A stretch of 64,000 nt of DNA from an uncultured Vampirovibrio sp. (lineage in GTDB: Bacteria > Cyanobacteriota > Vampirovibrionia > Gastranaerophilales > Gastranaerophilaceae). Location of the stretch: contig CAJTXT010000001.1 in assembly GCA_910583875.1 (NCBI GenBank), forward strand, positions 726,192 through 790,191, in the 5' to 3' direction. This document shows positions 27,135 to 34,873 of the stretch, piece by piece. Each line of letters opens with the position of its first letter. Position 1 is the first letter of the stretch. The translations under genes and the position numbers were made by a program. The notes under the pieces were generated by a model, which was given only the letters and a program-made list of their open reading frames with translations, was not told where the DNA came from and searched no databases.

Positions 27135-27179
27135 AACAGAAATGAAATCCTAACCATAGTACATTATTCTTATCTACTA

Positions 27180-27208
27180 TTGACTGATAGTAACTCTCAT
27201 CTTGTAAT
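27180..27208 (+). promoter_or_regulatory. promoter of the flavoprotein genes
   Basis: TTGACT (27180-27185) and TGTAAT (27203-27208), 17 bp apart, 32 bp before the start. Confidence 0.65.
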
Positions 27209-27240
27209 ATAAGAGTATATTAAAAAGAAAGGGATAAAAT

Positions 27241-27876
27241 ATGAAAGTATTATTATTTAACGGTTCACCGCATAAAGACGGATGCACATTCACAGCACTT
27301 GAAGAAGTATCTAAAACTTTAAATGAAGAAGGAATTGAAACTGAAATATATAATCTTGGACCCAAAGCTATTGCACCATGTAAAGCTTGCAGAGCATGCG
27401 CAAAACTTGGTAAATGTGTAATAGATGATGAAGTTAACGCCTTTGTGGAAAAAGCAAAAGATTTTGATGCTTTTGTATTTGGTTCACCTGTTTATTATGC
27501 CGCAGCTGCAGGAAGTGCTGTTTCTTTCCTTAACAGAGCTTTCTTTTCTGCTTTTATGTCTGGTAAAGGCGAAATTTTCTTGCATAAACCTGGTGCAGCA
27601 GTGGCAAGTGCAAGACGTGCAGGTACAACTGCAACATTAGATCAGTTAAATAAATACTTTACAATAACTCAAATGCCTATAATTTCAGGCAGATACTGGA
27701 ATATGGTGCACGGACAAACTCCTGATGATGTCCGCAAAGATATAGAAGGTATGCAAAATATGAGAATACTTGCACGCAATATGGCTTATTATTTGAAATG
27801 TATTGAAGCAGGTAAAAAAGCAGGTGTTGAACTTCCAAAACAAGAAGAAGTTGTGTTCACTAACTTCATAAGATAA
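27241..27876 (+). CDS. flavodoxin-fold NAD(P)H-dependent oxidoreductase
   Basis: 211 residues of the NADPH-dependent FMN reductase/multimeric flavodoxin family. FMN phosphate loop NGSPHKDGCTFTALEE at residues 6-21; a CKACRACAKLGKC cluster at about 44-56, frequent in the iron-sulfur flavoprotein branch, could hold an Fe-S centre; GSPVYYAAA lies in the middle. Substrate cannot be read. AAAGGG precedes the start. A second flavodoxin follows 39 bp later. Confidence 0.8.
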   Translation: MKVLLFNGSPHKDGCTFTALEEVSKTLNEEGIETEIYNLGPKAIAPCKACRACAKLGKCVIDDEVNAFVEKAKDFDAFVFGSPVYYAAAAGSAVSFLNRAFFSAFMSGKGEIFLHKPGAAVASARRAGTTATLDQLNKYFTITQMPIISGRYWNMVHGQTPDDVRKDIEGMQNMRILARNMAYYLKCIEAGKKAGVELPKQEEVVFTNFIR

Positions 27877-27915
27877 AAATCTTGATTATTTTAACAATAT
27901 AAGGAAAGAGAACTT

Positions 27916-28497
27916 ATGAAAAAATTATTGTTGATTATTCCTATAATTATTGCTATAGCAGGCTTTTTCTTTGTTAAAGTGTCTGCTGATAACTCAAATT
28001 ATATAAAGAAAGGAGCATATATGTCAGATAAAAAAGTTTTAATTGCATATTATTCTTATTCGGGTAATACAAAACAACTTGCTGAAAAAATTCAAAAACA
28101 AACTAATGCTGATATGTTTGAGATTAAAACAGTAAAGGCCTATCCTTCAAGTTATAATGCAGTTGTTGAACAAGCAAAACGAGAAAAAACTGAAGATGTA
28201 AGACCAGAACTTCAAGCTAAAGTTGATAATATACAAAATTATGATGTAGTATTTCTTGGAACTCCTGTTTGGTGGTATACAATGGCGCCTGCACTAAAAA
28301 GTTTCATTTCAGAAAATGATTTAAACGGTAAAATAGTTGTTCCTTTCTGTACACACGGAGGCGGCGGTGCTTCTGATACCTTTACTGATATTGCAAAGCT
28401 TTCTCCAAATGCGAAAGTATTAAAAGGGTTTGCAGTTTATGAAACATCCGCTGGCGATAAAGAAGTTTCTGATTGGTTAAAAGGGTTAGACCTGTAG
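27916..28497 (+). CDS. flavodoxin with optional N-terminal signal anchor
   Basis: 193 residues. Residues 1-23 are a hydrophobic signal or anchor (MKKLLLIIPIIIAIAGFFF). From residue 36 the sequence is a complete flavodoxin: IAYYSYSGNTKQLAEKI for the FMN phosphate, GTPVWWYTMAP for the isoalloxazine ring. A second in-frame ATG at 28021 has its own strong ribosome site (AAAGGAG, 6 bp) and begins exactly where the flavodoxin domain does. Two products, one exported or anchored and one cytosolic, are therefore possible. Family B hairpin begins at its stop codon. Confidence 0.8.
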   Translation: MKKLLLIIPIIIAIAGFFFVKVSADNSNYIKKGAYMSDKKVLIAYYSYSGNTKQLAEKIQKQTNADMFEIKTVKAYPSSYNAVVEQAKREKTEDVRPELQAKVDNIQNYDVVFLGTPVWWYTMAPALKSFISENDLNGKIVVPFCTHGGGGASDTFTDIAKLSPNAKVLKGFAVYETSAGDKEVSDWLKGLDL

Positions 28498-28670
28498 AAA
28501 CCATATAAATACATAGCAAAAAGTATATGACACCCATACGCCATTTCTAATTTTCTAGCTTTGACCAAAGGCTTCGTAAGCAGACGAAGCCCTGCTGTTG
28601 TCTTAGCAAGAAAATTTACGAAACTCTGTATATGGTGTCATATACTTTTTGCTATGTATTTATATGGTTT
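28498..28670 (+). repeat. Family B giant hairpin, copy B2
   Basis: Perfect 37-nt arms (28498-28534 and 28634-28670); pairing continues by a G-T and two pairs into the TAG stop of the flavodoxin gene. The 99-nt interior holds AATTTTCT/AGAAAATT, the hairpins CTTT/AAAG and GGCTTCG/CGAAGCC, and a TGCT/AGCA hairpin with TGTCT in its loop. Confidence 0.88.
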
Positions 28671-28731
28671 TTAATGGAACTCATAATTAATTTCTTCGTC
28701 ATTGTAATTAAATGAGAGTAGAGGATTAGTT

Positions 28732-29673
28732 ATGAGTATTCAATATGTAGATGATTTGTGCTGTGAAAATGAATTAATTAATATTCAATCAGAAGATGAA
28801 GAGCAGGAAGAAATAACTTCTTTTAACAGTATTGTATATAAGGATGATATTCTTCAAATGTATTTAAAAGATATAGGAAAAACTAAACTTTTAAAGAGGG
28901 GTGAAGAGCAAGAGCTGGGGAAAATGATACTGGAAGGGGATAAGCACAAAGCTTTAATTGCTAAGAAAAAGCTTGTTCAAGCAAACTTAAGACTTGTTGT
29001 AAGTATTGCTAAAAAATATACGGGGCAAGGTGTTTTATTTATGGACTTAGTTCAAGAGGGTTCATTGGGTTTGATTAAAGCAGCAAATAAGTTTGATTAT
29101 TCCAAAGGCTTTAAGTTTTCAACCTATGCAACTTGGTGGATTAGACAAACTATAGTCAGAGCAATTGCAAACAACTCAAAAGTAATTCGTGTACCTGTCC
29201 ACATGATAGATAAAATAAGACTTGTAAAAAAAGCAATGTTTGATATTAACTATACAACAGGTCATGAAGCTACAGTTGAAGAGATTTCTCAAAAACTTAA
29301 AATGCCTGAAAAACAAGTTACTATGGTGCTAAATACAATTAAGCTTGAACCTGTCAGCCTTGATACTCCTATTGCAGATAATCTTTCGCTGGAAGATTAT
29401 ATTTCGGATGACAATTATGTTTCGCCTGAGAATAATACTCAGAATAACTTACTAAAAATCCATGTTGAAAAAATTCTTAAAGAGTTAAATCAAAAGGAAC
29501 GTAAAATCTTAATAGGCAGATTTGGTATTGACGGCAGTAAACCAAAAACATTAGAAGAATTAGGAAAGGATATGGGGTTTTCAAAAGAGAGAATAAGGCA
29601 AATAGAATGTATTGCGTTGAAAAAACTACGTGGTACTGAGCATATTAAGCATTTAAAAGATTATTTGAGTTAG
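28732..29673 (+). CDS. RNA polymerase sigma-70 family factor (group 1/2-like)
   Basis: 313 residues, starting from an ATG with GAGGATT upstream. Region 1.2 is DDILQMYLKDIGKTKLL (about 38-54), region 2 has DLVQEGSLGLIKAANKFD and FSTYATWWIRQTIVRAIA, region 3 VEEISQKLKMPEKQV, region 4 TLEELGKDMGFSKERIRQIE. There is no long acidic region 1.1, so it resembles the shorter principal or group 2 sigma factors of cyanobacteria. Whether it is the housekeeping factor cannot be told from the window. It sits alone between two family B hairpins. Confidence 0.9.
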   Translation: MSIQYVDDLCCENELINIQSEDEEQEEITSFNSIVYKDDILQMYLKDIGKTKLLKRGEEQELGKMILEGDKHKALIAKKKLVQANLRLVVSIAKKYTGQGVLFMDLVQEGSLGLIKAANKFDYSKGFKFSTYATWWIRQTIVRAIANNSKVIRVPVHMIDKIRLVKKAMFDINYTTGHEATVEEISQKLKMPEKQVTMVLNTIKLEPVSLDTPIADNLSLEDYISDDNYVSPENNTQNNLLKIHVEKILKELNQKERKILIGRFGIDGSKPKTLEELGKDMGFSKERIRQIECIALKKLRGTEHIKHLKDYLS

Positions 29674-29674
29674 T

Positions 29675-29880
29675 TTAATAAAACAATAAAAAATTGGCAG
29701 ATTAAATATAAAAAAATAAGACCTGTGCGACGTATAGTAAACATCAACCTCAGTTGATGTGCGCAAACTCGTTTCACTCAAACAGTGCGCACTTTGCTGT
29801 CTCTTCGGTAAGATGAACTATACTCTGCAATGGTCTTATTTTTTTATATTTAATCTGCCAATTTTTTATTGTTTTATTAA
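29675..29880 (+). repeat. Family B giant hairpin, copy B3
   Basis: Perfect 49-nt arms (29675-29723 and 29832-29880), the longest in the window, starting one base after the sigma-factor stop. The 108-nt interior has TATAGT/ACTATA, CATCAA/TTGATG, TGCGC/GCGCA and a CTT/AAG hairpin with TGTCT in the loop. Confidence 0.9.
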
Positions 29881-29944
29881 TTTGCAGAATATGTTAAAAT
29901 ATAACCTGATATATCACTCTAATTATTATTATAAAGGACTTTTT

Positions 29945-31099
29945 ATGAATTTATTTGGTTTATTACTCGGCAAACAATATAATGTACTTACATTTCTGCC
30001 TGAAGCTGTTTTAGTAATTGATGAAACCGGAAAAATTCACTATGCAAATAAAAAGGCTTTTAAATTATTTGAGACTCAAAAACTTAGAGGAAAGAATATT
30101 AATGATTATTTCTTGATTAATTCAGATAATATTATCAGCAACAAAGACCAAGAACTTAAACAAATATTAAAACTGGTTTCAGAAGAGCAAAATACAAAAA
30201 TTACAGATGTTAAGGTTACAGATGTTTCTTCCAGAAAGAAGAAAAGATATATTCTTACAATTATTGATAATACTCAAGATCATTCTCTACTTGACCAATT
30301 AATAGCAGAACGCCAAGATAGAAATATTTTAAACCATACAAAAAATGTTTTGTTGACAAAAATGACAAATTATTTGTCATCGCCGCTATATTCAATAGTT
30401 GGATTCTCTCAAGCTATGCTTGAAGGATTAAGCGGTGATATGAATGAAAAACAAACAAAATATCTTCAAATTATGAATTCTAATTCTTCAGAAGTTTTAT
30501 TATTTGTTGAAAAATTGGTTGAATATTCACAATTAGAAGAAGATATTTATAAATTTGAATATACTAATTTTGATATAGCTGCATTGTTATCTGTAATAAT
30601 GGGTGAGATGAAAGTTAGGCTGCAAAATAAGGATATAAAATTTAGCGCAAATTCTTCTGAGTTAATCAGACAAAATTGTTATTCAGATAAAAACGCATTT
30701 AAAATTGTTATGTCAGATTTAATAGTAAATGCTGCAGAATTGATAGAAACTGGTGCAGTAAGTATTAATTTATCTAATCCGGATCCAGAGTTATTACTTG
30801 CTAACGGCGTAGAAGTCGGTAATGGTGTTAATGATAAATCATACTTGATGTTTGAAGTTGCTTGTAAGGGCTTAGATGGTGCTCTTTATAATGAGTCTGA
30901 CATTTATGACCCTTATATACAAGTTGAGAAAAATTCAAAAAAATATTTATTACAAAGCTTGCTTTTAGGCGGTGCTAAAAAATATGTTGCCGGATTGAAC
31001 GGTGCAATGTGGATTAATAATCAACTTGCAAATCAGGTTTCATTTGTTGTTGTAATTCCTATTGAAAAAGCATTGATTGAGGCAAATTCGGTTAAATAA
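29945..31099 (+). CDS. PAS-containing histidine-kinase-like protein, probably catalytically degenerate
   Basis: 384 residues from the ATG at 29945, which follows AAGGAC; the longer frame from 29759 starts inside hairpin B3 and is rejected. Residues 12-110 read as a PAS domain (LPEAVLVIDETGKIHYANKKA). Residues 130-190 match the dimerisation helices of histidine kinases, but the H-box position holds MTNYLSSPLYSIVGFSQ with Asn142 in place of the phospho-accepting His. The C-terminal domain has an N-box-like DLIVNAAELIE but no DxGxG or GxGL motif. It may act as a signalling scaffold. Its stop is one base from the start of the ABC ATPase. Confidence 0.7.
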   Translation: MNLFGLLLGKQYNVLTFLPEAVLVIDETGKIHYANKKAFKLFETQKLRGKNINDYFLINSDNIISNKDQELKQILKLVSEEQNTKITDVKVTDVSSRKKKRYILTIIDNTQDHSLLDQLIAERQDRNILNHTKNVLLTKMTNYLSSPLYSIVGFSQAMLEGLSGDMNEKQTKYLQIMNSNSSEVLLFVEKLVEYSQLEEDIYKFEYTNFDIAALLSVIMGEMKVRLQNKDIKFSANSSELIRQNCYSDKNAFKIVMSDLIVNAAELIETGAVSINLSNPDPELLLANGVEVGNGVNDKSYLMFEVACKGLDGALYNESDIYDPYIQVEKNSKKYLLQSLLLGGAKKYVAGLNGAMWINNQLANQVSFVVVIPIEKALIEANSVK

Positions 31100-31100
31100 A

Positions 31101-32156
31101 ATGGCACAAGTAGAACTAAAAAACGTTACTAAAATATATGATAAGAAGAAAATTATAGATAATGTAAGCTTAACGGTGGAAGACAAAGAATTTCTTGTTC
31201 TTGTCGGTTCGTCCGGATGCGGTAAATCTACATTATTAAGGATGATTGCAGGTCTTGAAAATATCACGGAGGGTGAAATTTACATAGATAATAAATGTGT
31301 TAATAATGTTCATCCTAAAGAGCGTGATATAGCTTTTGTTTTCCAAAATTATGCGTTATATCCACACATGAGTGTTTATGAAAATATGGCATTCCCTTTA
31401 AAGATGAGAAAAATGTCTAAAAAAGATATTGATGTAAAAGTAAAAGAAGCCGCAGAAATATTAGATTTAACAGAACTTTTACAACGAAAACCAAAACAAC
31501 TTTCAGGCGGGCAAAGACAGAGAGTTGCTTTGGGTCGCGCAATTGTTCGTAATCCTAAAGTTTTTCTTATGGATGAACCTTTATCAAATCTTGATGCGAA
31601 ATTACGTGTTCAAATGCGTTCTGAAATTAAAAAATTACATCAAAAGCTGCAAACTACATTTATATATGTAACACATGACCAAACTGAAGCTTTAACAATG
31701 GGGGATAGAATTGCTGTGATAGATAAAGGAATAATTCAGCAAATCGGTACACCATTGGATGTTTATAACAATCCGGCAAATAAATTCGTGGGCGGTTTTT
31801 TAGGCTCACCAGCAATGAACTTTATTCGTTGTGAAGTAAATGACAATATGCTAGGTATTAATGGTTCTTCATTTGTACTTAGTCAAGAACAACTTGATAA
31901 ACTTGCAGGAAAGAAAGATATTTTAATTGGTATAAGAGCAGAAAATTTTAACAGCTTGAATTCTAATTTTGAATTTAAAGCTGATATTGATATTGCTGAA
32001 ATGCTTGGTAGTGAACAAATAGCATATTTTAAAGCTAATGATTGTTCTTGTTGTGCAACTGTTCAATCTGATGTAGAGTTAGTTAAAGAGTTTACATTTA
32101 AGTTTGATACAAATTCTATTTTATTTTTTGATGTTGAAACGGGTGCTCGAATATAG
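31101..32156 (+). CDS. MalK/UgpC-type ABC transporter ATP-binding protein
   Basis: 351 residues, starting one base after the previous stop, so translation is likely coupled. Walker A GSSGCGKST (about 36-44), signature LSGGQRQRVALGRA, Walker B VFLMDEPLSNLD, H-loop YVTHDQTEA. Beyond residue 235 is a C-terminal regulatory TOBE-like domain. This subgroup normally energises sugar or glycerol-3-phosphate importers (CUT1). No permease or binding protein is in the window, so it is an orphan or serves several transporters. Its TAG stop lies within the arm of hairpin A4. Confidence 0.9.
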   Translation: MAQVELKNVTKIYDKKKIIDNVSLTVEDKEFLVLVGSSGCGKSTLLRMIAGLENITEGEIYIDNKCVNNVHPKERDIAFVFQNYALYPHMSVYENMAFPLKMRKMSKKDIDVKVKEAAEILDLTELLQRKPKQLSGGQRQRVALGRAIVRNPKVFLMDEPLSNLDAKLRVQMRSEIKKLHQKLQTTFIYVTHDQTEALTMGDRIAVIDKGIIQQIGTPLDVYNNPANKFVGGFLGSPAMNFIRCEVNDNMLGINGSSFVLSQEQLDKLAGKKDILIGIRAENFNSLNSNFEFKADIDIAEMLGSEQIAYFKANDCSCCATVQSDVELVKEFTFKFDTNSILFFDVETGARI

Positions 32157-32265
32157 AAATATAAAAAATAGTTTGGAGATTAGTTTTGAAGTCCATTGAT
32201 TTTAGGTATCGCGAAATCACAGGACGAAAAACTAATCTCCAAACTATTTTTTATATTTTTATATT
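32150..32265. repeat. Family A giant hairpin, copy A4
   Basis: Arms 32150-32187 and 32228-32265 (38 nt, one G-T wobble). The left arm includes the stop codon of the ABC ATPase and the right arm reaches the stop codon of the convergent 58-residue gene. In the core the inner helix is TGATTT/AAATCA instead of TGTTTT/AAAACA, a compensatory change; loop TAGGTATCGCG is unchanged. Confidence 0.9.
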
Positions 32266-32440
32266 ATTCTTTAATAATAATCAAATTATTAGCAATTTTC
32301 ATCTTACAAGTAGGTAAAACAACATCTTGAAGTCCATTAGCAATGCTTATAACGCTTCTTGCTTCAAGTGTAACGTCTTTTCCTTGATAAGTAAAAGTAT
32401 AATCTGTGTCTCTATCAGAGCGAATTGTTATTTGGCTCAT
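32264..32440 (-). CDS. small protein of unknown function (58 residues)
   Basis: Read directly from the minus strand: MSQITIRSDRDTDYTFTYQG at the start, KDVTLEARSVISIANG in the middle and IANNLIIIKE at the end. AAGGAGA is 7 bp upstream. It lies 10 bp after the recR stop, so it ends the ybaB-recR unit. The beta-strand-rich sequence with one Cys suggests a small beta-barrel or sandwich; I do not recognise the family. Confidence 0.65.
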   Translation of the reverse strand: MSQITIRSDRDTDYTFTYQGKDVTLEARSVISIANGLQDVVLPTCKMKIANNLIIIKE

Positions 32441-32450
32441 TTTTATCTCC

Positions 32451-33050
32451 TTAATCTATAATACGTCTTCCTTCAATTGCTTTTGCCAGAGTAATTTCAT
32501 CTGCAAATTCAAGGTCTGAACCTATAGGCAATCCAAAAGCAATTCTTGAAATTTTTATATTGAATGGTTTTAATAATTTTGTAATATACATACTTGTTGC
32601 TTCACCTTCAACAGAAGGACTTAATGCAAGAATTATTTCATTGACTTTTTCATCAGTAACTCTGTTTAAAAGTTCTTTTATCCTTATATCTTCAACTCCA
32701 ATACCGTCTAAAGGTGATAATGTTCCTTGTAAAACATGATAAAGTCCTTTGTATTCACGAGTTTTTTCTATGGCAATTAAGTCTTTTGTTTCTGCAACAA
32801 CACAAATTACACTTTTGTCTCGTCTGTCGTCAGAGCATATTTCACAAGGGTTTGAAGCAGACATATTAAAGCAGATATTACAATAATGAATATTTTCTTT
32901 TGCTTCTACTAAAATTTGTGAAAAACGCTGAACATCAGAAAGAGGCATTTTTAATAAATGAAATGCCATCCTCTGGGCCGATTTCGGGCCTATGCCTGGA
33001 AATTTTTGAAAAAATTCAATTAATTGTGCTAAAGGCTTTGTGTATTCCAT
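32451..33050 (-). CDS. recR: recombination protein RecR
   Basis: Acts with RecF and RecO to load RecA on gapped DNA. 199 residues: HhH FPGIGPKSAQRMAFHLL (about 15-31), zinc finger CNICFNMSASNPCEIC (about 57-72), then a Toprim domain (VICVVAETKDLIAIEKT) and the EGEATSMYI and RIAFGLPIGSDLE motifs. 2 bp after ybaB. recF is also in this window, 26 kb away. Confidence 0.97.
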   Translation of the reverse strand: MEYTKPLAQLIEFFQKFPGIGPKSAQRMAFHLLKMPLSDVQRFSQILVEAKENIHYCNICFNMSASNPCEICSDDRRDKSVICVVAETKDLIAIEKTREYKGLYHVLQGTLSPLDGIGVEDIRIKELLNRVTDEKVNEIILALSPSVEGEATSMYITKLLKPFNIKISRIAFGLPIGSDLEFADEITLAKAIEGRRIID

Positions 33051-33052
33051 TA

Positions 33053-33391
33053 TTAGAATAATCCTGGGATGTTAATACCAGCAGGTACGATACCTTTCAT
33101 TTTGTCTTGCATTTTCTTTTGAGCATCTGCAGTTGCTTGTTTCATAGCAGAAGAAATTAAATCTTCAAGCATTTCAATTGTTTCATCATCTACAGAGTCT
33201 GGATTTTCTGCATTGATTGCTTGTTTTGTTAATTTAATAGACTTAAATTTGCCGTGACCATCGCATATAACTGTAACAGCACCATTTGCAGCTTGAGCTG
33301 TGATTTCTGTTGCAGCTAAATCTTTTTGAGCATCTTGTAATCTTTTTTGCACTTGTTGTGCTTGTTTCATCATATTTGCTAAATTCATCAT
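33053..33391 (-). CDS. YbaB/EbfC nucleoid-associated protein
   Basis: Small dimeric DNA-binding protein. 112 residues from the ATG at 33389-33391, chosen for GGAG 6 bp upstream; the in-frame ATG at 33403 overlaps that site. Shows MKQAQQVQKRLQDAQKDLA, then VTVICDGHGKFKSIKL and a C-terminal PAGINIPGLF. ybaB-recR is a widely conserved pair. Confidence 0.94.
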   Translation of the reverse strand: MMNLANMMKQAQQVQKRLQDAQKDLAATEITAQAANGAVTVICDGHGKFKSIKLTKQAINAENPDSVDDETIEMLEDLISSAMKQATADAQKKMQDKMKGIVPAGINIPGLF

Positions 33392-33423
33392 TTTAAACTC
33401 CATATCTCTAATCTAGTGCAATT

Positions 33424-33452
33424 ATTATAAAGCAAGCATTTTAACATAGCAA
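33424..33452 (-). promoter_or_regulatory. promoter of ybaB-recR
   Basis: On the minus strand TTGCTA (33447-33452) and TATAAT (33424-33429) with 17 bp spacing, about 33 bp before the start. Confidence 0.75.
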
Positions 33453-33484
33453 GTTTTTATAAATTTTTAAGGATTTATTTTTTT

Positions 33485-33514
33485 TGTCATTCTGAACTTA
33501 TTTCAGCATTTTGC
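33485..33514 (+). repeat. short dispersed palindrome, decayed copy
   Basis: TGTCATTCTGAACTTATTTC followed by AGCATTTTGC; two base changes from the plain form. Confidence 0.75.
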
Positions 33515-33570
33515 TAATAAAAATAAAATCATGAAACTTATTTTTAATTAAAAACAGCTATATATCGCTG

Positions 33571-33600
33571 GTAAGTGCCTGAAATAAATTCAGGGTGACA
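33571..33600 (-). repeat. short dispersed palindrome, decayed copy
   Basis: GTAAGTGCCTGAAATAAATT then CAGGGTGACA. TGCCTGAA/TTCAGGGT keeps the pairing although the bases differ from the plain form. Confidence 0.7.
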
Positions 33601-33647
33601 GGTAGATTCTTTTGTTAATTATGTATGAATGAACTCGTATATTTTAT

Positions 33648-33677
33648 TGTCATGCTGAACTTGTTTCAGCATCTTAG
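33648..33677 (+). repeat. short dispersed palindrome, plain form
   Basis: TGTCATGCTGAA, CTTG, TTTCAGCATCTTAGG. Confidence 0.85.
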
Positions 33678-33720
33678 GTTTATGAATAAAGTTCTTTCTA
33701 TTGATTTATTTCAAAACTGG

Positions 33721-33799
33721 TAAGATGCTGTGGAGAACCAGACATTTTTCATAAAATCATAGATTTTGGAAAAAGTAGTCAAACAAGTTCAGCATGACA
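33721..33799 (-). repeat. short dispersed palindrome, composite form with loop insert
   Basis: TAAGATGCTGTGGAGAACC, AGACATTTTTC, AAATCATAGATTTTGG, AAAAAGTAGTCAAACAAG, TTCAGCATGACA. Inverted relative to the copy at 14698. Confidence 0.8.
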
Positions 33800-33852
33800 G
33801 TTTTTATCTACAGGCACAAATATAGGGCGAATTGTAATATAAGTCCATAGTT

Positions 33853-34017
33853 TTATTCCATCAATTCAGATAAACGTAATTCTCTTTTACGTTGCTTTAC
33901 AGGATTTGTGACAGGTTTTTTTTCATTGAAATGGTCAAAACTGCATAATCCTACAGGACTTTTTTCATTTGTTTCAAGCATTAAGATTTCTCTTACAAAA
34001 TTTACTATTTCGTTCAT
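33853..34017 (-). CDS. small hypothetical protein (54 residues)
   Basis: Starts MNEIVNFVREILMLETNEKS and ends in a basic then acidic tail (VKQRKRELRLSELME). The ATG at 34015-34017 has GTGAGAG upstream; an in-frame GTG nine codons earlier repeats the same GTGAGAGAAAAA sequence. A helix plus a basic stretch suggests a small regulator or nucleic-acid binder, but this is a guess; coding status is plausible, not certain. Confidence 0.45.
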   Translation of the reverse strand: MNEIVNFVREILMLETNEKSPVGLCSFDHFNEKKPVTNPVKQRKRELRLSELME

Positions 34018-34106
34018 TTTTTCTCTCACTAATTTTTCTCTCACACACTTTAAAACTACTTTAAAACTATTTTAGTTCATTTTTAATCCCCAACTATGCT
34101 ATATTT

Positions 34107-34826
34107 ATGTCTATGGAAAATTATTTAGAAATAAATTATGAAAAAAATATGGTAATGCTTAATCAGGCAATGGAATATTGTTATGAAGATTTATCACATC
34201 AAGATTTAATAAAAGAGCTTTTATCTGATAATGATTTAAAAAAACAACTTTGTATAATTAAAATTCAGCAATTAAATTCTCAATCAGAAGCTGATATTCT
34301 TGTTTCTAACTTAACAGGTAAATCCGGACCAATAAGAGAAACCATATCATTCAAAATTTTAGAACTTATTAAACAAGAAGCATATTGCAAATATTTTCAG
34401 AAAGAAGAAATATTAGATACTTTTGTAAAAGCAGTAACAGATATAAACCCTTCTGTATCAAGAAATACTGTTGAGATAATTAAATATGTTGAAAATGCAC
34501 AATATTTATATGCTTCTTTAATTGCAGAAATAAAGAAAACTTTAAATGAAATGCAAGATATACAACAAGTTCGTTCTTATGATACAAATAAAAAGAATTT
34601 TAACTTATATTGGAATATAGAAGCTATTATTAGTATTGGTTCTAAAATTCAAGCAGATGAAGATTTTTTCTTAATTCTAAAGCAAACAGCTTGTTCAAAT
34701 GATTATACAATAAGAGAAAAAACAGCGAAGGCGGCTCACGTTTTATCATTACAAGATAATCGTTTTAAAGTTGTCCTTAATCTTCTTTCTAATGATAGTA
34801 ATGTGTATGTCCAAAAATATTTATAA
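34107..34826 (+). CDS. hypothetical helical-repeat (HEAT-like) protein
   Basis: 239 residues, nearly all predicted helix. Pairs of helices such as IRETISFKILELIKQEAYCK, NPSVSRNTVEIIKYV and DYTIREKTAKAAHVLSL have the spacing of HEAT or armadillo repeats, so a protein-binding scaffold is likely. No signal peptide. No clear ribosome site; a second in-frame ATG is two codons on. It precedes the ABC exporter gene by 47 bp on the same strand. Confidence 0.5.
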   Translation: MSMENYLEINYEKNMVMLNQAMEYCYEDLSHQDLIKELLSDNDLKKQLCIIKIQQLNSQSEADILVSNLTGKSGPIRETISFKILELIKQEAYCKYFQKEEILDTFVKAVTDINPSVSRNTVEIIKYVENAQYLYASLIAEIKKTLNEMQDIQQVRSYDTNKKNFNLYWNIEAIISIGSKIQADEDFFLILKQTACSNDYTIREKTAKAAHVLSLQDNRFKVVLNLLSNDSNVYVQKYL

Positions 34827-34873
34827 ATGAAATCTCATTATGCTATAATCTAAAGTATTAATGGAGGGATATT

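Larger units (their letters stand above)
26870..27179. other. gap with short palindromes and insert remnants
   Basis: About 310 bp without a gene before the flavoprotein promoter. It contains two full short palindromes and one decayed composite copy (26990-27070), plus a fragment AAATGTCTGGTTTTAC at about 26880-26895 from the composite insert. Confidence 0.6.
33453..33852. other. gap with four short palindromes
   Basis: About 400 bp without a gene; carries four copies of the short dispersed palindrome, one of them composite. Nothing else recognised. Confidence 0.6.

Noticed and set aside
16742..29880. Family B interiors as tRNA-like cloverleafs
   Set aside because: Arm lengths and invariant tRNA bases (T-loop TTC, CCA end) do not fit; no anticodon stem of 5 bp with a 7-nt loop.
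29759..29944. Upstream extension of the pseudo-histidine kinase
   Set aside because: Starts inside the interior of hairpin B3; no ribosome site; the start at 29945 has one.
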